In this document: in pieces, positions 22,358 to 32,285 of the stretch
Layout: each line of letters starts with the position of its first letter
Numbering within the stretch: position 1 is the first letter of the stretch
NCBI GenBank assembly: GCA_965240325.2
Contig: OZ251238.1
Location: forward strand, 620,001-684,000
Length of the DNA stretch: 64,000 bases
Reading direction: 5' to 3'
Origin: Rebecca billardiae RCC1528
Taxonomy: Eukaryota > Haptophyta
Notes under the pieces: generated by a model
The model's input: only the letters and a program-made list of their open reading frames with translations
The model's database searches: none
Told to the model about the DNA's origin: nothing
Translations under genes and position numbers: made by a program

Positions 22358-24957
22358 TCACAGGCTGGCGAGGAAGTCGGTGACGTTGATGGTGCGCGAG
22401 CCTGCGTCGCCCGCGTGGAATTTGCGCATCAGCGTGATGAGCGCCTGGTCTTGCAACTCGAGAGATGCCGCCTTGAGCGCGCGCTGGAAGGCGTCGTAGG
22501 AGACGAAGCCGCTCTCGCCGCCCTCCTCCTTGGCGAGGCTGCGCGCGAGCGCGGCGCGCAGGCGGGCGGATCGGCGGGGCGGACACGCGCGTGAGCGCTG
22601 CTTGGCCCAACGGCGCGGCGCACGCAACCCTCGCGCGCGCGCGTGCGCGCGCACATGTCCGCGAGCTGCTCCTTCTTGCCGTCGCGCACCGAGGCGCCGA
22701 GCTGCTGCAGCACGTAGCCCGCGTCGCTCATCGGGTGCAGGTGGCGCTCCTCCTCCATCAGCGCGAGCGTGTACTCGTCCGCCTGGTACAGGATGAACTT
22801 GTGCGTGTAAAACTCGACCTGCGTTGTGCGCGCCGAGGGGGAGAGAGGGTGTGTGTGGGCGGAGTGTGTGTGTGCGGGGCACGCGGGGAGCGCAGAGCGA
22901 GCGCAGAGCGGGAGAGTGGGGCGACGGCGTGGGCGCGTGTGTGCGCTCCGGTGGGCGGTGGGTGGCGGTGAAAGCGGCGGCGTGCGCGGGCCCGATCCGC
23001 TGTCGCGCGCGGCTGTCCCTCCTCCGCCCGCCCGCCCGCCCCGGGCCCAGCCCACACGCCGTCCACACGCGGCACGCGCCCGGCTCGGAAAGCGCGCCCA
23101 CACCGCTCGCGCTCGCGCTCGCGCTCGCTCGCCCCGCCGCCCTGCACACACGCACACGCACACGCACGCACACGCACACACGCACACGCACACACGCACA
23201 CACGCACACACGCACACACGCACACACGCACACACGCACACACGCACACACGCACACACGCACACACGCACACACGCACACACGCACACACGCACACACG
23301 CACACACGCACACACGCACACACGCACACACGCACACACGCACACACGCACACACGCACACACGCACACACGCACACACGCACACACGCACACACGCACA
23401 CACGCACACACGCACCTGCGCGCCGACGAAGAAGTCCCCCTGGAGGTACCACGAACCGTCCGGCTTCCGCAGCCGCGAGCGCTCGAGGAACTTGCCGCCG
23501 ACGATGCCCGAGTTGCGCGCGGGCGGCTCGAAGACCGAGACCGTGTCGTCGGCCAGGTGGTACTTGATCACGAACACGCGGTCGCCGTCCTCCACCGCCT
23601 CCGAGACCAGCCGCCCCATGAAGCGGAAGACCTTTTGGTCGTACTCCATCATGCGCGTGTGGTTCTTCTTGGGCACCTTGGGCGTGAGGTAGAGGAAGGA
23701 GCCGAGCGAGTCCTCCTCCGTGCCGGGGTGGCCCTGGTAGTGCGGCGGGATCTCCACCTGCGGGCGCACCACCGTGTGGTCGAACTGCATCGGGATGTCC
23801 TCGAAGTCGAGCCCGTACACGCGCCTGTAGTAGTCGCGCGTGTACGCGTCGCAGCCGTGGATGAGAAAGGTGATGCCCTGCACGCGCACCTCCTTGCCCA
23901 CCGCAAAGTCGGTCTCGGAGAAGTAGTGCAGCGAGGCGGGGTCGACCTTGCCCGAGCGGTCGATCAGCTGCGTCGTGTGCGTCGTCGGCGCGTCGGTGCG
24001 CACCAGCGTCTCGATGTCCTTCGCCAGCTTCCCCTTCTTGAGGAAGGACGGGAACGGGTCCCGCCCAGAGTTGGCGCGCTTCACCTCGAGGATCTCCACC
24101 TCGTCGTCCGCGAGGTAGTAGTGGAGGATGAAGGGGCGGAGCTCGCCGTACATGCTCGTGCGGTCGTCCCACGCCAGGTAGAACCGGAGCACCTGCCGGT
24201 CGTGCCGCAGGAACTTGCCCAGCTTGTCCCCGCCGAGCTGCGCGGTCGAGGCGCCCATCTTGGCCTCCATGTAGCGCATCAGGTCGTCCTCAGACGGCCG
24301 CGGGTGGAAGTACTTCTGGTTGCGGATGGTCTGCTCGCGGAGCTGCTCGCGCGTCTGGTTGTACGGGTCGATTGGCGTGTCCTCCGGCGGCCCCTCCTCG
24401 CGCAGCCCGAGCTTCGCCACGAACTCGCGCGTGAACGTGTCGGCGTCCGTGATGTGAAACGTGCGGCCGTAGAGAGTGATGTCCTTGCCGACGCCCAGGT
24501 CGTCCATCGAGACGAACGAGCCGTCGGGCTTCTCGATGCGGTGGCGGCGGATGAAGACGGCGCCCTTGCCCTCGCCCTGCGGGATCCCCGAGTTCTCGAT
24601 CTTCGGCTCGGACACCTGCATCGTGCCGTCCAGCAGGTAGAAGAAGATGATGCAGCGGCGCACGCGCCACGTCTCGTCGCGGCTCTCGACGACCGCCTCC
24701 TTGAAGTAGCACTCGTAGCGGAGCACCTTGCCGTCGAAGACGACGTGGTCGGGCGCGTCGGTGATGCCGAGCTTCTTCGCCAGCGTCTTCGACAGCTGCT
24801 CCTCCACCGGCTTCTTCACGTCGTTCGGGTCGCCGACTTGCATCACGCCCGCGCGCATGCCGAGCGACGTCTTCCGCCGGAAGTCGGTCTGGCTGAAGTC
24901 GCGCACGGTGTTGCCCGGCAGGTTGGGCAGCCCGGGGATGTGGCGTGACGGAGCCAT
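22358..24957 (-). CDS. EFHC1/RIB72-like ciliary protein with three DM10 domains and EF-hand
   Basis: Exons 24957-23416, 22818-22655 and 22538-22358 give 628 residues, close to human EFHC1 (640). The N-terminus IPGLPNLPGNTVRDFSQTDF matches the family's opening. Three DM10 modules are visible: VLRYECYFKEAV to about residue 185; VLRFYLAWDD, with the repeated YFSETDFAVGKEV, to about 410; and VFRFMGRLVSEAV across intron 1 to about 550. A C-terminal EF-hand-like pair ends in FVSYDAFQRALKAA and TINVTDFLASL. Proteins of this family lie inside doublet microtubules of axonemes. This indicates a flagellated life stage. Intron 1 (22819-23415) contains a long 8-bp microsatellite. The gene is head to head with the IQ-motif gene, 382 bp apart. 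Confidence 0.9.
23149..23415. repeat. 8-bp microsatellite (CGCACACA)n in intron 1 of the EFHC1-like gene
   Basis: About 30 near-perfect copies run up to the 5' splice site. On the coding strand the unit reads GTGCGTGT, so each copy repeats the donor motif GTGCGT of the true splice site at 23415. Confidence 0.95.
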
Positions 24958-25339
24958 CGCGAAACACCGGCGCGCCCGCGTGCGCGAGCTCTCTCTCTCT
25001 CTCCCTGCGCGTGCCGCGTGCGCGCAGCTTGCGTCCACGCCCACAAGCGATGGTGAGCCCGAAACGTACCTTGGCCGTGGCGAAACGACCGATTTCGCAC
25101 GCGCAGTTGGCAGCCATCGTGCGGCCCGCAATAACAGCAAGCGGCCTTTGATGCTCACCGGAGCAACAGCAGTGGCAGCCCAAGCCGTGCAGGTCTGCAC
25201 CGCCTGCTTCCCAAGATTCGGAGCTGCGCCAAGCCGGCGCTGCGCCTGCCAGCCTCTTTGTCTCACGCCCAGCGGGCTGGCGCGCGGTCGGCACGGGGTG
25301 GAGGGCGCGGGCGGGCCCCGCGACGAGCCCCAAGCGAGC

Positions 25340-28300
25340 ATGAGCACCGACGACGCCGCCGCCGTGCGCATCCAGGCCGCCGCGCGCGGCCGGCACTCGC
25401 GGCGCTACGCCGACCAGATGAACGAGCAGGCGCTGCAGCAGTGGATCTCGTGGCACCTGGCGTGCAACCAGTTCGCCGAGGCGCGCGAGCTCGGCTGGGA
25501 GGGCGACGAGCAGGCCGTCAAGGCGCGCAACCGCCTCCGCGCGCGCGCCGCGCTGCGCGTCGCCGTGCGCATGCAGGCCGTCGTGCGCAGGCGGCAGGCG
25601 CGCGCGCTCGTCGACGCGCGGCGCGACGAGCGCTCCGTCGAGCTGCAGGGCGTGCGCGAGATGGCGCGCGTGCGCGAGCAGCTCGAGCGCCCGCCAGCGC
25701 AGCTCGTCGCGCGCTTCGCCGACGGCACGCTCGACCTCGCGCGCTTCTGCGCGCCCATCCGCGCGCGCGCGCTCCGCACCGCCGCGGCGTGCGAGCAGCT
25801 TGAGCGCGCGGCGCGCTCGGCCGCGGGCGAGCGCGTGCCCGGCGCGGCGGCGCGCGGCGGCGGCGGCGAGGCGGCGGCGGGGCTGTCCGAGCTCGAGACC
25901 AACGAGCGCATCGACGCGCTGCACCACGCGGGCGCGCAGGCGCGCTGGCTCGCCGAGGCCGCGTCTGAAGACGCGGCCGAGCTCTGGCGACTGCTTCTCA
26001 CGACTCGGCGCCAGGACGCGGGCACGCGCGCGGGCGCGTGCGAGCTGCACATGCGCGCGGCGCTGCGCGTGCACACGGGGCGGGCGAGCTGGCGCTGGTT
26101 CACGCTGCGCCGCGCGCTCGTCGCGCACGGCTACCTCCGCCCGCCCGCCGCGCCCGCGATGCCCGCGGCGCACGGCGGCGGCGGCTCCGGCTCCGGCGCG
26201 GGCGCGGGCGCGGGCGCGGGCGCCGCCCCTGGGCCCGGCGGGCTGGGTACGCCGAGGGGCGTGTCGGCGCTGGCCGCGCGGCCGCGTGGGATGGGCACGC
26301 CGTCGCGCACGCCCGCGGCGCGCCGCGCGGCCGCCGCCGCCACGCTCGGCGGCACGCGCGCCGCCGCCGACTCGGAGCCGGCCAACTGGCGAGCAGTCAG
26401 GGACGACCTCAGGGCAAGGCTGCACCTGGGGGCGCTGCGGGAAGTGGCGACGGCGGCGGCGGCGCGCTCGGCGGAGGGCGGCGCGGAGGGCGGCGGCGCG
26501 GCGGGCGGCGCGGCGCGCGAGCCGACGCCGCGCGCGCAGCTCGCGCGGCTCGGCGCGCTGCTGCACGCGTGCGGCGGCGACGACGCCATCGCTGAGGCTC
26601 TCTCAGTGCACAGTCAGGCGCCCGCGCCGCCGCCGACCGCCGCGGCCGCGGCCGGCGGCGGCGGCGGTTATGGCGGCGGCGGTGGGAGCGGCGGCGGGGG
26701 CGAGGGCGAGGGGATGCAGCGCGGCGGGCCGGGCGCGGTGCGCAGGCAGCCCAGCGGCGGCACGGCGCTCGGCGGACACGCGCTCCAGCGCGCGCGCCGC
26801 ATCGCGGAGCTGCACGCAACGCGCGCAGAGAGCTGGCGCGCGCGCGTCGCGGTCGGGCTCGCGCGCTGGTGCCGCGCGCTGGACGACGCGCACTCGCAGC
26901 TGCTGCGGCTGCAGGGCGCGCTGAAGGGCGGGCGCGCGGGCGGCGTGCTCGCGGGCAGCGTGGTGCGCAGCGCGCGCGCCTCCGACGCGCGCGCGCTGCC
27001 CGCGCCGCCCGCGCGCGCCGCTACCGTCGTCGGCATCGCTCGGCCGTCGGCACTGGCTCTGCGGCGCGGCTCGGCGCCGGCGGGCGGCGCGCCGGGCGGC
27101 GGCGGGTATGGCGGCCGCGACGGCGGCGAGTACGCCGACGAGGGCAGCGCCGTGAGCGAGCGCCGGCTCAGCGGCAGCAGCGAGCGCAGCGCCGGCGGCC
27201 GCGCGCCCACGCGCACCCTTGAGGAGCTGCAGCTGCAGCAGCAGCGGCTGGAGGCGTCGGCGCTGCGCGCGGCCGCGGGGCTTCGGCTCGGCGGCGCCGG
27301 CGGGGTCAAGCCGCTCAGCCTCGCCATCGCCGCGTCCGCGCGCAGCAAGCCGGGCTCGAGCGCGCCCTCGGTCAGCGCGGCGTCGGCGCCGCCGAGCGCC
27401 AGCTACTTCTACGCCTCACACCGCGGCCCCGGCGACGGCCTGCCTGGCGCGCATGAGGGCGCGGGCGGCGGCGCGGGCGGCGGCGGCACGGCCCTCATCG
27501 CGCTCGGGGGGTCGGACGGTGGCGCGCATGGCTGGCCGCTCAGCTCGGGGCCGTCCTCCTCCGGCAGCCACGCTGACGGCTGGGACGCGGAGGGCGGCGT
27601 GTACACGCACGAGCCGAGCGTCGCCGCAGTGTCCTACGCCGCCGCGGCGCGCTGGCGTGCGACGAGTACGCGCGCCGCGCAGCGCTCGTGGCGCCGGCCG
27701 GGCGGCGCGGCGGTCGCGCGCGCTCTGTCCTTGCTCGTGGATGAAGGGGCGTCGCTGGAGGCGAAGCTGGAGGCGGTGGCGGAGGTGGAGGCGGCGGAGG
27801 ACGACGCGCAGACGGACGGCGTGCTGCGCGCGCTCGCGCCGCCGCCCACGCCACCGCGCGCTGTGCCGCTGCACGCGGCCGGCTGGGTGGCAAGCGGCAA
27901 GGGCGGCGGCGGCAAGGGCGGCGGCGGCGCGGCCCGCGCCGTTGTGCGCGCGGGCGGTGAGGCCGGCACGCTCGTCCCGTACCAGTACGGCCGTGCGCCG
28001 CCGCCCGCGCCGATGCCGCACGCGCAGGCGCTGCAGTGGGCGCACGAGGCGCTCGGCTGTGCACAGGACACGCGCCGCGCCCTTGAGGTGCGCACCGCGC
28101 GCGCGCTGCGCGGGCGGCGCGCCGCGACGGCCGCCCGTGCGCTCACCGCCCACGCTCGCCCGCGCGCGCGCACCGCGCCCGCGCCGCCGCTGCCCGCGCA
28201 GGCCGAGCACGCGGCGCGCGCGCGGCTGTCGATGCGCGCCGACGGGCTCGAAGCGGCCGCGGGCGCAATGCACGTGGCTAGCCTGGAGGGCGCCATCGCA

Positions 28301-29462
28301 CTCGGCGCGGAGTTGTTCGCAGCCCTCGACGCGCGCGCACGCGAGGTGTGTGTATGCGCTCGGGGGCGCGAGTGCACGCGCCGCCCGCCGCCCGCGCGCC
28401 CGCCTGCTCGCTCGCGACACGGGCTGGCCGCCGGCCGTGCACCGCACCGCCGCCCGGCAGCAACGGGCGCGGGTCGGACGCGCGCGAAGACCGCCCGACC
28501 GATCGCGCACGCGCCGGCTGAGCAGAGCGTCGTCCATTGCCCTCCCCTGCCCTCCCCTGCCCCCCCTCCTTCGCCCCAGCTCTCCACCGCGTCCGCCCAG
28601 ACGACCGCCTCCGCCACGCAGCGCGCGCTGCTCGATGCGTACACGATGGTGGCGGACGTGCTCTTCGCGACGCAGGCGCGCAAGCGGATGATGACCGAGC
28701 GGGCGGCCGCGTTGCGCGCCGTCGAGCGCTGTGAGGTGCGCGCGCACGGCGGCGCGCCGTGTGCTTTGCGCGCCGCGCCGCCGCGCGCCTGCGCCGCCAC
28801 GCGCCGCGCCGCCGCACGCGCTCAGCAGCCCGCCGCGCCGCCGCCGCCGCGCCGCCGCCGCCGCGCAGGCGACGCGCGCACGGCTCGCGCGGCTCGGGCG
28901 CTCCGAAGTGCCCCACGTCAAGCTCGTGCGCGGGCAGCAGGCGGAGGTCGAGGCCGAGCTCGGCCGCGAGCGAGCGCGCGCGCACTCACTCAAGGGCCGC
29001 ATTGACGGCCTCACGACGTCAGCGCGCGCGCTCATCGACGTCGAGCTCTTCCCTGAGGTGGTGGACCTGCTCGAGCTCGGGCTCGCGGCCGGCGCGACCG
29101 AGCCTGCCGTCGTGCGCCCGCCGAGCGCGCGCGCGAGCCCGCGCGGCGGCGGCGGCGGCAGCGGCGGCGGCGGCATGCCGCTGCCTCCGCACGCGGCGAC
29201 GTCTACACTCGACGCGCAGCCGCAGCAGCAGCATGAGAACGGGCCCGAGCCCAGCGGCTACGCACCCTACGGCCCCTACTACCAGTACAGCGCGTACGGG
29301 CCCGGGCGGCGCACCCACGGCACGGGCCTCGCGGCGCGCGGAGCGACCACGCGCGCCGTCGAGGCAGTCGGCGAGGATGGCGGCGGCGAGAACGTCGGGC
29401 CTCGCACAGAGACCTTCCCCGTGCACGCGCCTCGGCCGAGCCATCGCGCGCGCGCGCGCTGA
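25340..29462 (+). CDS. Large IQ-motif, low-complexity protein of unknown function
   Basis: Exons 25340-28087, 28202-28345, 28580-28735 and 28869-29462 give about 1213 residues. Two IQ-type calmodulin-binding motifs lie near the N-terminus (AAAVRIQAAARGRHSRRYAD and AVRMQAVVRRRQAR). The middle alternates helical segments (ALHHAGAQARWLAEAASEDA) with long Gly/Ala/Ser-rich linkers. The later exons encode coiled coil (SATQRALLDAYTMVADVLFA, GQQAEVEAELGRERARAHSL). The end is Gly/Tyr-rich. I recognise no named family. Introns 1 and 2 are multiples of three without stops, so those two could be retained coding sequence; intron 3 must be spliced. The head-to-head pairing with a ciliary gene suggests, without proving, a cytoskeletal or flagellar role. 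Confidence 0.6.
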
Positions 29463-30310
29463 GAGCCGCCAGGGACCGCAGGCGCGCGCGCAGTGTACGT
29501 CGAAGCGCATCATCCGAGGCGCCTCCAGGCGGGGCCGGTCCGCAGATCGAGGCCTTGTGGGCGCTCGGTTGGATTGTCAGAGTCTGCCAGTCTGGGTCAC
29601 GGCGGGACACTCATAGTGCACAGCACGGCGCCACGGGCACGGGCGGGCACGGAGCCACGGTATGACTATGACGGTAACCAAGTGTGCACGTTAAAACATA
29701 TATATATAGTAAACTGTACCTGTGGCTGTGGGCACGCCCACGCGGCACGCAGCCCGTGCCGCCGCCGTGCCGCGCGGGCACGGCCACTGAGTCACAGTCA
29801 TCAGTCATTCAATACTGATATTACGGTCACCGGACACCGCCGCACGGACACGGTCGGCCGTCGCGGCGTCGCGCGGACCGTCGGCGTCGGCGTCGGCTGA
29901 CGCTGTCCGACTCCGTCGCGCGGTCGCGCCGACCGGGCGCCCGGACCGTGGGCGTGATCCGCCTGATGATGATGATCCGGCCGCCGCTCGGGCCGCAGCA
30001 TGAGCCTGAGGTCAGCAAGAATCAGACATATACAGACACTCCCGGAGGCCGGACCCGCCCGAGTCCCGACCCGGGCGGGCCGGGCCCGGCGAGTGCGACC
30101 CGCGGCGCGAGACCGACAGACCGTCCCGCGCCGACGAAATGAACCCGCGCCGCGGCCATCGAATTCGATGCTGACCACATCAGGCGCGGACGACCACACG
30201 CAGCCAAGCTCGCACAAAACTACGCCAGCGGTGTGCTGGTAGCTGCTCATCACCTTCGGCGCCGGAGCCGCCGCATTTCCAGTTGCCGTACTGTGAGCTA
30301 CAGTCAGCCG
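29463..30310. other. Intergenic region with R1 repeat remnant
   Basis: No gene seen; contains a truncated R1 repeat and GATGATGATGATCC-type simple sequence near 29965. Confidence 0.45.
29676..29719 (+). repeat. Truncated copy of dispersed repeat R1
   Basis: TAACCAAGTGTGCACGTTAA, then a short TA run and AGTAAACTGTA, matching the 3' ends of 8522-8746 and 45055-45261. Confidence 0.75.
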
Positions 30311-30754
30311 CTACGAGTCGAGCGTGAGGGAGCCCGATGTGACGGTGAGCGCGTCGCCCGAGCCGCCGATCTGCAGCAGCCACGTGGGGTTCTTGGAGTT
30401 TGGGTAGCCAGCGCATGTGGAGCCGGGCAGCTGGTCGAGATCACGAGAAGTACCCCAACCCGGTTGAGTCCAGTTGGTCAGCTCCACCTTGGGATACGGC
30501 GGCAGCCCACTCGCATGGAAATTGAACAGCTTGTTGCCCGCGCTGTCGTCGATCCGGTACGTCACATCGCCCGCATCGTCGTCGGCGTCGTCCCAGATGC
30601 TCGCATCCTGCTCGTAGTAGATCACCGGCGAGGCCCCGGCCGCGATGGAGTCCGGGAACGGGCCCCACTGGTTCATCTGGTACGAGTGCGACGCTGTCTT
30701 GGTGAACGAGTACGGCGTGTTGTTCACAAGCTTCAGGCAGCTGCCGAAGCCCAT
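30311..30754 (-). CDS. Small beta-sandwich-like protein, tandem copy 1
   Basis: A single exon of 147 residues. It starts MGFGSCLKLVNNTPYSFTKT and contains SYQMNQWGPFPDSIAAG, an acidic loop (WDDADDDAGDVTYRI) and NPTWLLQIGGSGDALTVTSG at the end. There is no obvious signal peptide. Composition and layout (short strands, aromatic-rich, acidic loop) suggest a compact beta-sandwich, loosely like the aegerolysin/crystal ET79 group of small membrane-interacting proteins, but I cannot confirm that family. The neighbour at 31432 is a close duplicate on the same strand. Confidence 0.72.
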   Translation of the reverse strand: MGFGSCLKLVNNTPYSFTKTASHSYQMNQWGPFPDSIAAGASPVIYYEQDASIWDDADDDAGDVTYRIDDSAGNKLFNFHASGLPPYPKVELTNWTQPGWGTSRDLDQLPGSTCAGYPNSKNPTWLLQIGGSGDALTVTSGSLTLDS

Positions 30755-31431
30755 GGCGCACACTCGGACGCGAGGCTGCGGGAGGGTAATGAGGCGCGTG
30801 GCGCACAATAAGCGTCTTCCTGTGCGCATTCGCGATGCATGTGGGCCGCGCGAACGCGGCCGCGTGCTCACCGCGGGCGATGGATTGAAGACCGGAGATC
30901 GACCACCCTTGGGAGATCGAACTCGCCGGCGGCGGCGGCGGCGCGCGCGAGCGATCCCGCTCAATCGCTCATCAAAGGGTTCAGGGTGGAACGTCATCCA
31001 GCCGAATAGTACTTGAACGTGTAACGTTTTCACGCATCATCGCAATTTATTAATAGCGCAGCAGTGCCGCGTCAGATTGCTGGCAAAAATTTTAGCCAAC
31101 AAGACCAAGGGCAAGTTCGCCGCAGTCTCTCGTTGAAACGAACGTCCGTCGTCCCGCTGGCCGATCGCGGCTGCAGCTCGCACGCGTGCTGACGCGGGCG
31201 GTGCTCTCGACCGGCGTCATCTGGCGTCCCGCGGGCCGCGCGCGGTAACTGGTGTGAAAGTGCCAGTGCAGGTCGTCGCCACGGTCCGGTGCCGGCGCGG
31301 ACTGGCGGTGGGCACCATAGTGCCGCGGACACGCCACATCTGCGGCCGCTCGCCACAACACGAGGACACCGAAATCCACCCATTCATGATCAGTCCGAGC
31401 ACACGAAGACACCCAAGCATGGCTATGAAAG
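30755..31431. other. Spacer between tandem copies
   Basis: Contains the duplicated upstream region of copy 1 followed by unrelated GC-rich DNA; no further gene seen. Confidence 0.45.
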
Positions 31432-31866
31432 CTAGAGCGTGACGACGGAGCCCGTTGTGAGGGTGAGTGCCTCGCCCGAGCCGCCGATCTGCAGAAGCCA
31501 CGTGGGGTTCTTGGAGGAGCCGGCGCATACGGAGTCGGCCATCTGGGAGAGATCGCCGGATATGCCCCAACCAGGGGCGGTCCAGTTGGTCAGCTCCACC
31601 ATGGGATACGGCGGCAGCCCACTCGCATGGAAATTGAACTGCTTGTTGCCCTCGATGTCGTCGATCCGGTACGTCACATCGCCCGCATCGTCGTCGGTAT
31701 CGTCCCAGATGCTCGCATCCTTCTCGTATTGGGTGACCGGCGAGGCCCCGGCCGCGATGGAGCCCGGGAACGGGCCCCACCGGTTCATCTGGTACGAGTG
31801 CGACGCTGTCTTGGTGAACGAGTACGGCGTGTTGTTCACAAGCTTCAGGCAGCTAACGTCGCCCAT
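31432..31866 (-). CDS. Small beta-sandwich-like protein, tandem copy 2
   Basis: 144 residues, largely identical to the 30311 copy over the first 100 residues (SCLKLVNNTPYSFTKTASHS is shared). It diverges near the C-terminus and lacks two residues in the CAG..SKNPTW region. The duplication also covers about 60 bp upstream of each ATG (both have CACACTCGGA and GAGGCTGCGGGAGGG), so the copies may share regulation. Family and function are as uncertain as for copy 1. Confidence 0.72.
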   Translation of the reverse strand: MGDVSCLKLVNNTPYSFTKTASHSYQMNRWGPFPGSIAAGASPVTQYEKDASIWDDTDDDAGDVTYRIDDIEGNKQFNFHASGLPPYPMVELTNWTAPGWGISGDLSQMADSVCAGSSKNPTWLLQIGGSGEALTLTTGSVVTL

Positions 31867-32285
31867 GGCGCACACTCGGAAGGGAGGCTGCGGGAGGGCG
31901 GCAGGGCACGTGGCGCGAAATGAGGGACTTGCGCTGCGCGATGGCTGTGATGTGGGCTACTCACGGCCGTGCTCACCGCGTGCGGCGGACCGACGACAAC
32001 AGTGGGCAAAGCGCCGCCGGCGGCCTGCGATCTCAGAGATCCTGCAGTGGTTCATCAGCTTCCGTTTCAAGTTCATCCCGATGACATCAGGGTGTGCATG
32101 CAGTGCATCCCAAACCGTCCTCGCCCGGACTTCGCGGCGGGCTGCGTTTCCACGGCCGCCCCGACGGCGAGGGCGGCTCGGGCTTGCCGGGCGTGCGTGC
32201 GACCGCTGGCATGGAGGACGCACGGCCGCGCGGCGCCGCGACGGGCGTGGAATTCGCGCGCTCACCGCCTTGGCCGGCGGCCACG

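Noticed and set aside
23149-23415. Possible CRISPR-like or minisatellite coding repeat
   Set aside because: Simple 8-bp microsatellite without spacers; lies between a valid donor and acceptor.
24290-26566. 758-codon minus-strand open frame spanning the EFHC1/IQ divergent promoter
   Set aside because: Runs out of frame through conserved DM10 exons and antisense to the IQ gene; no protein character.
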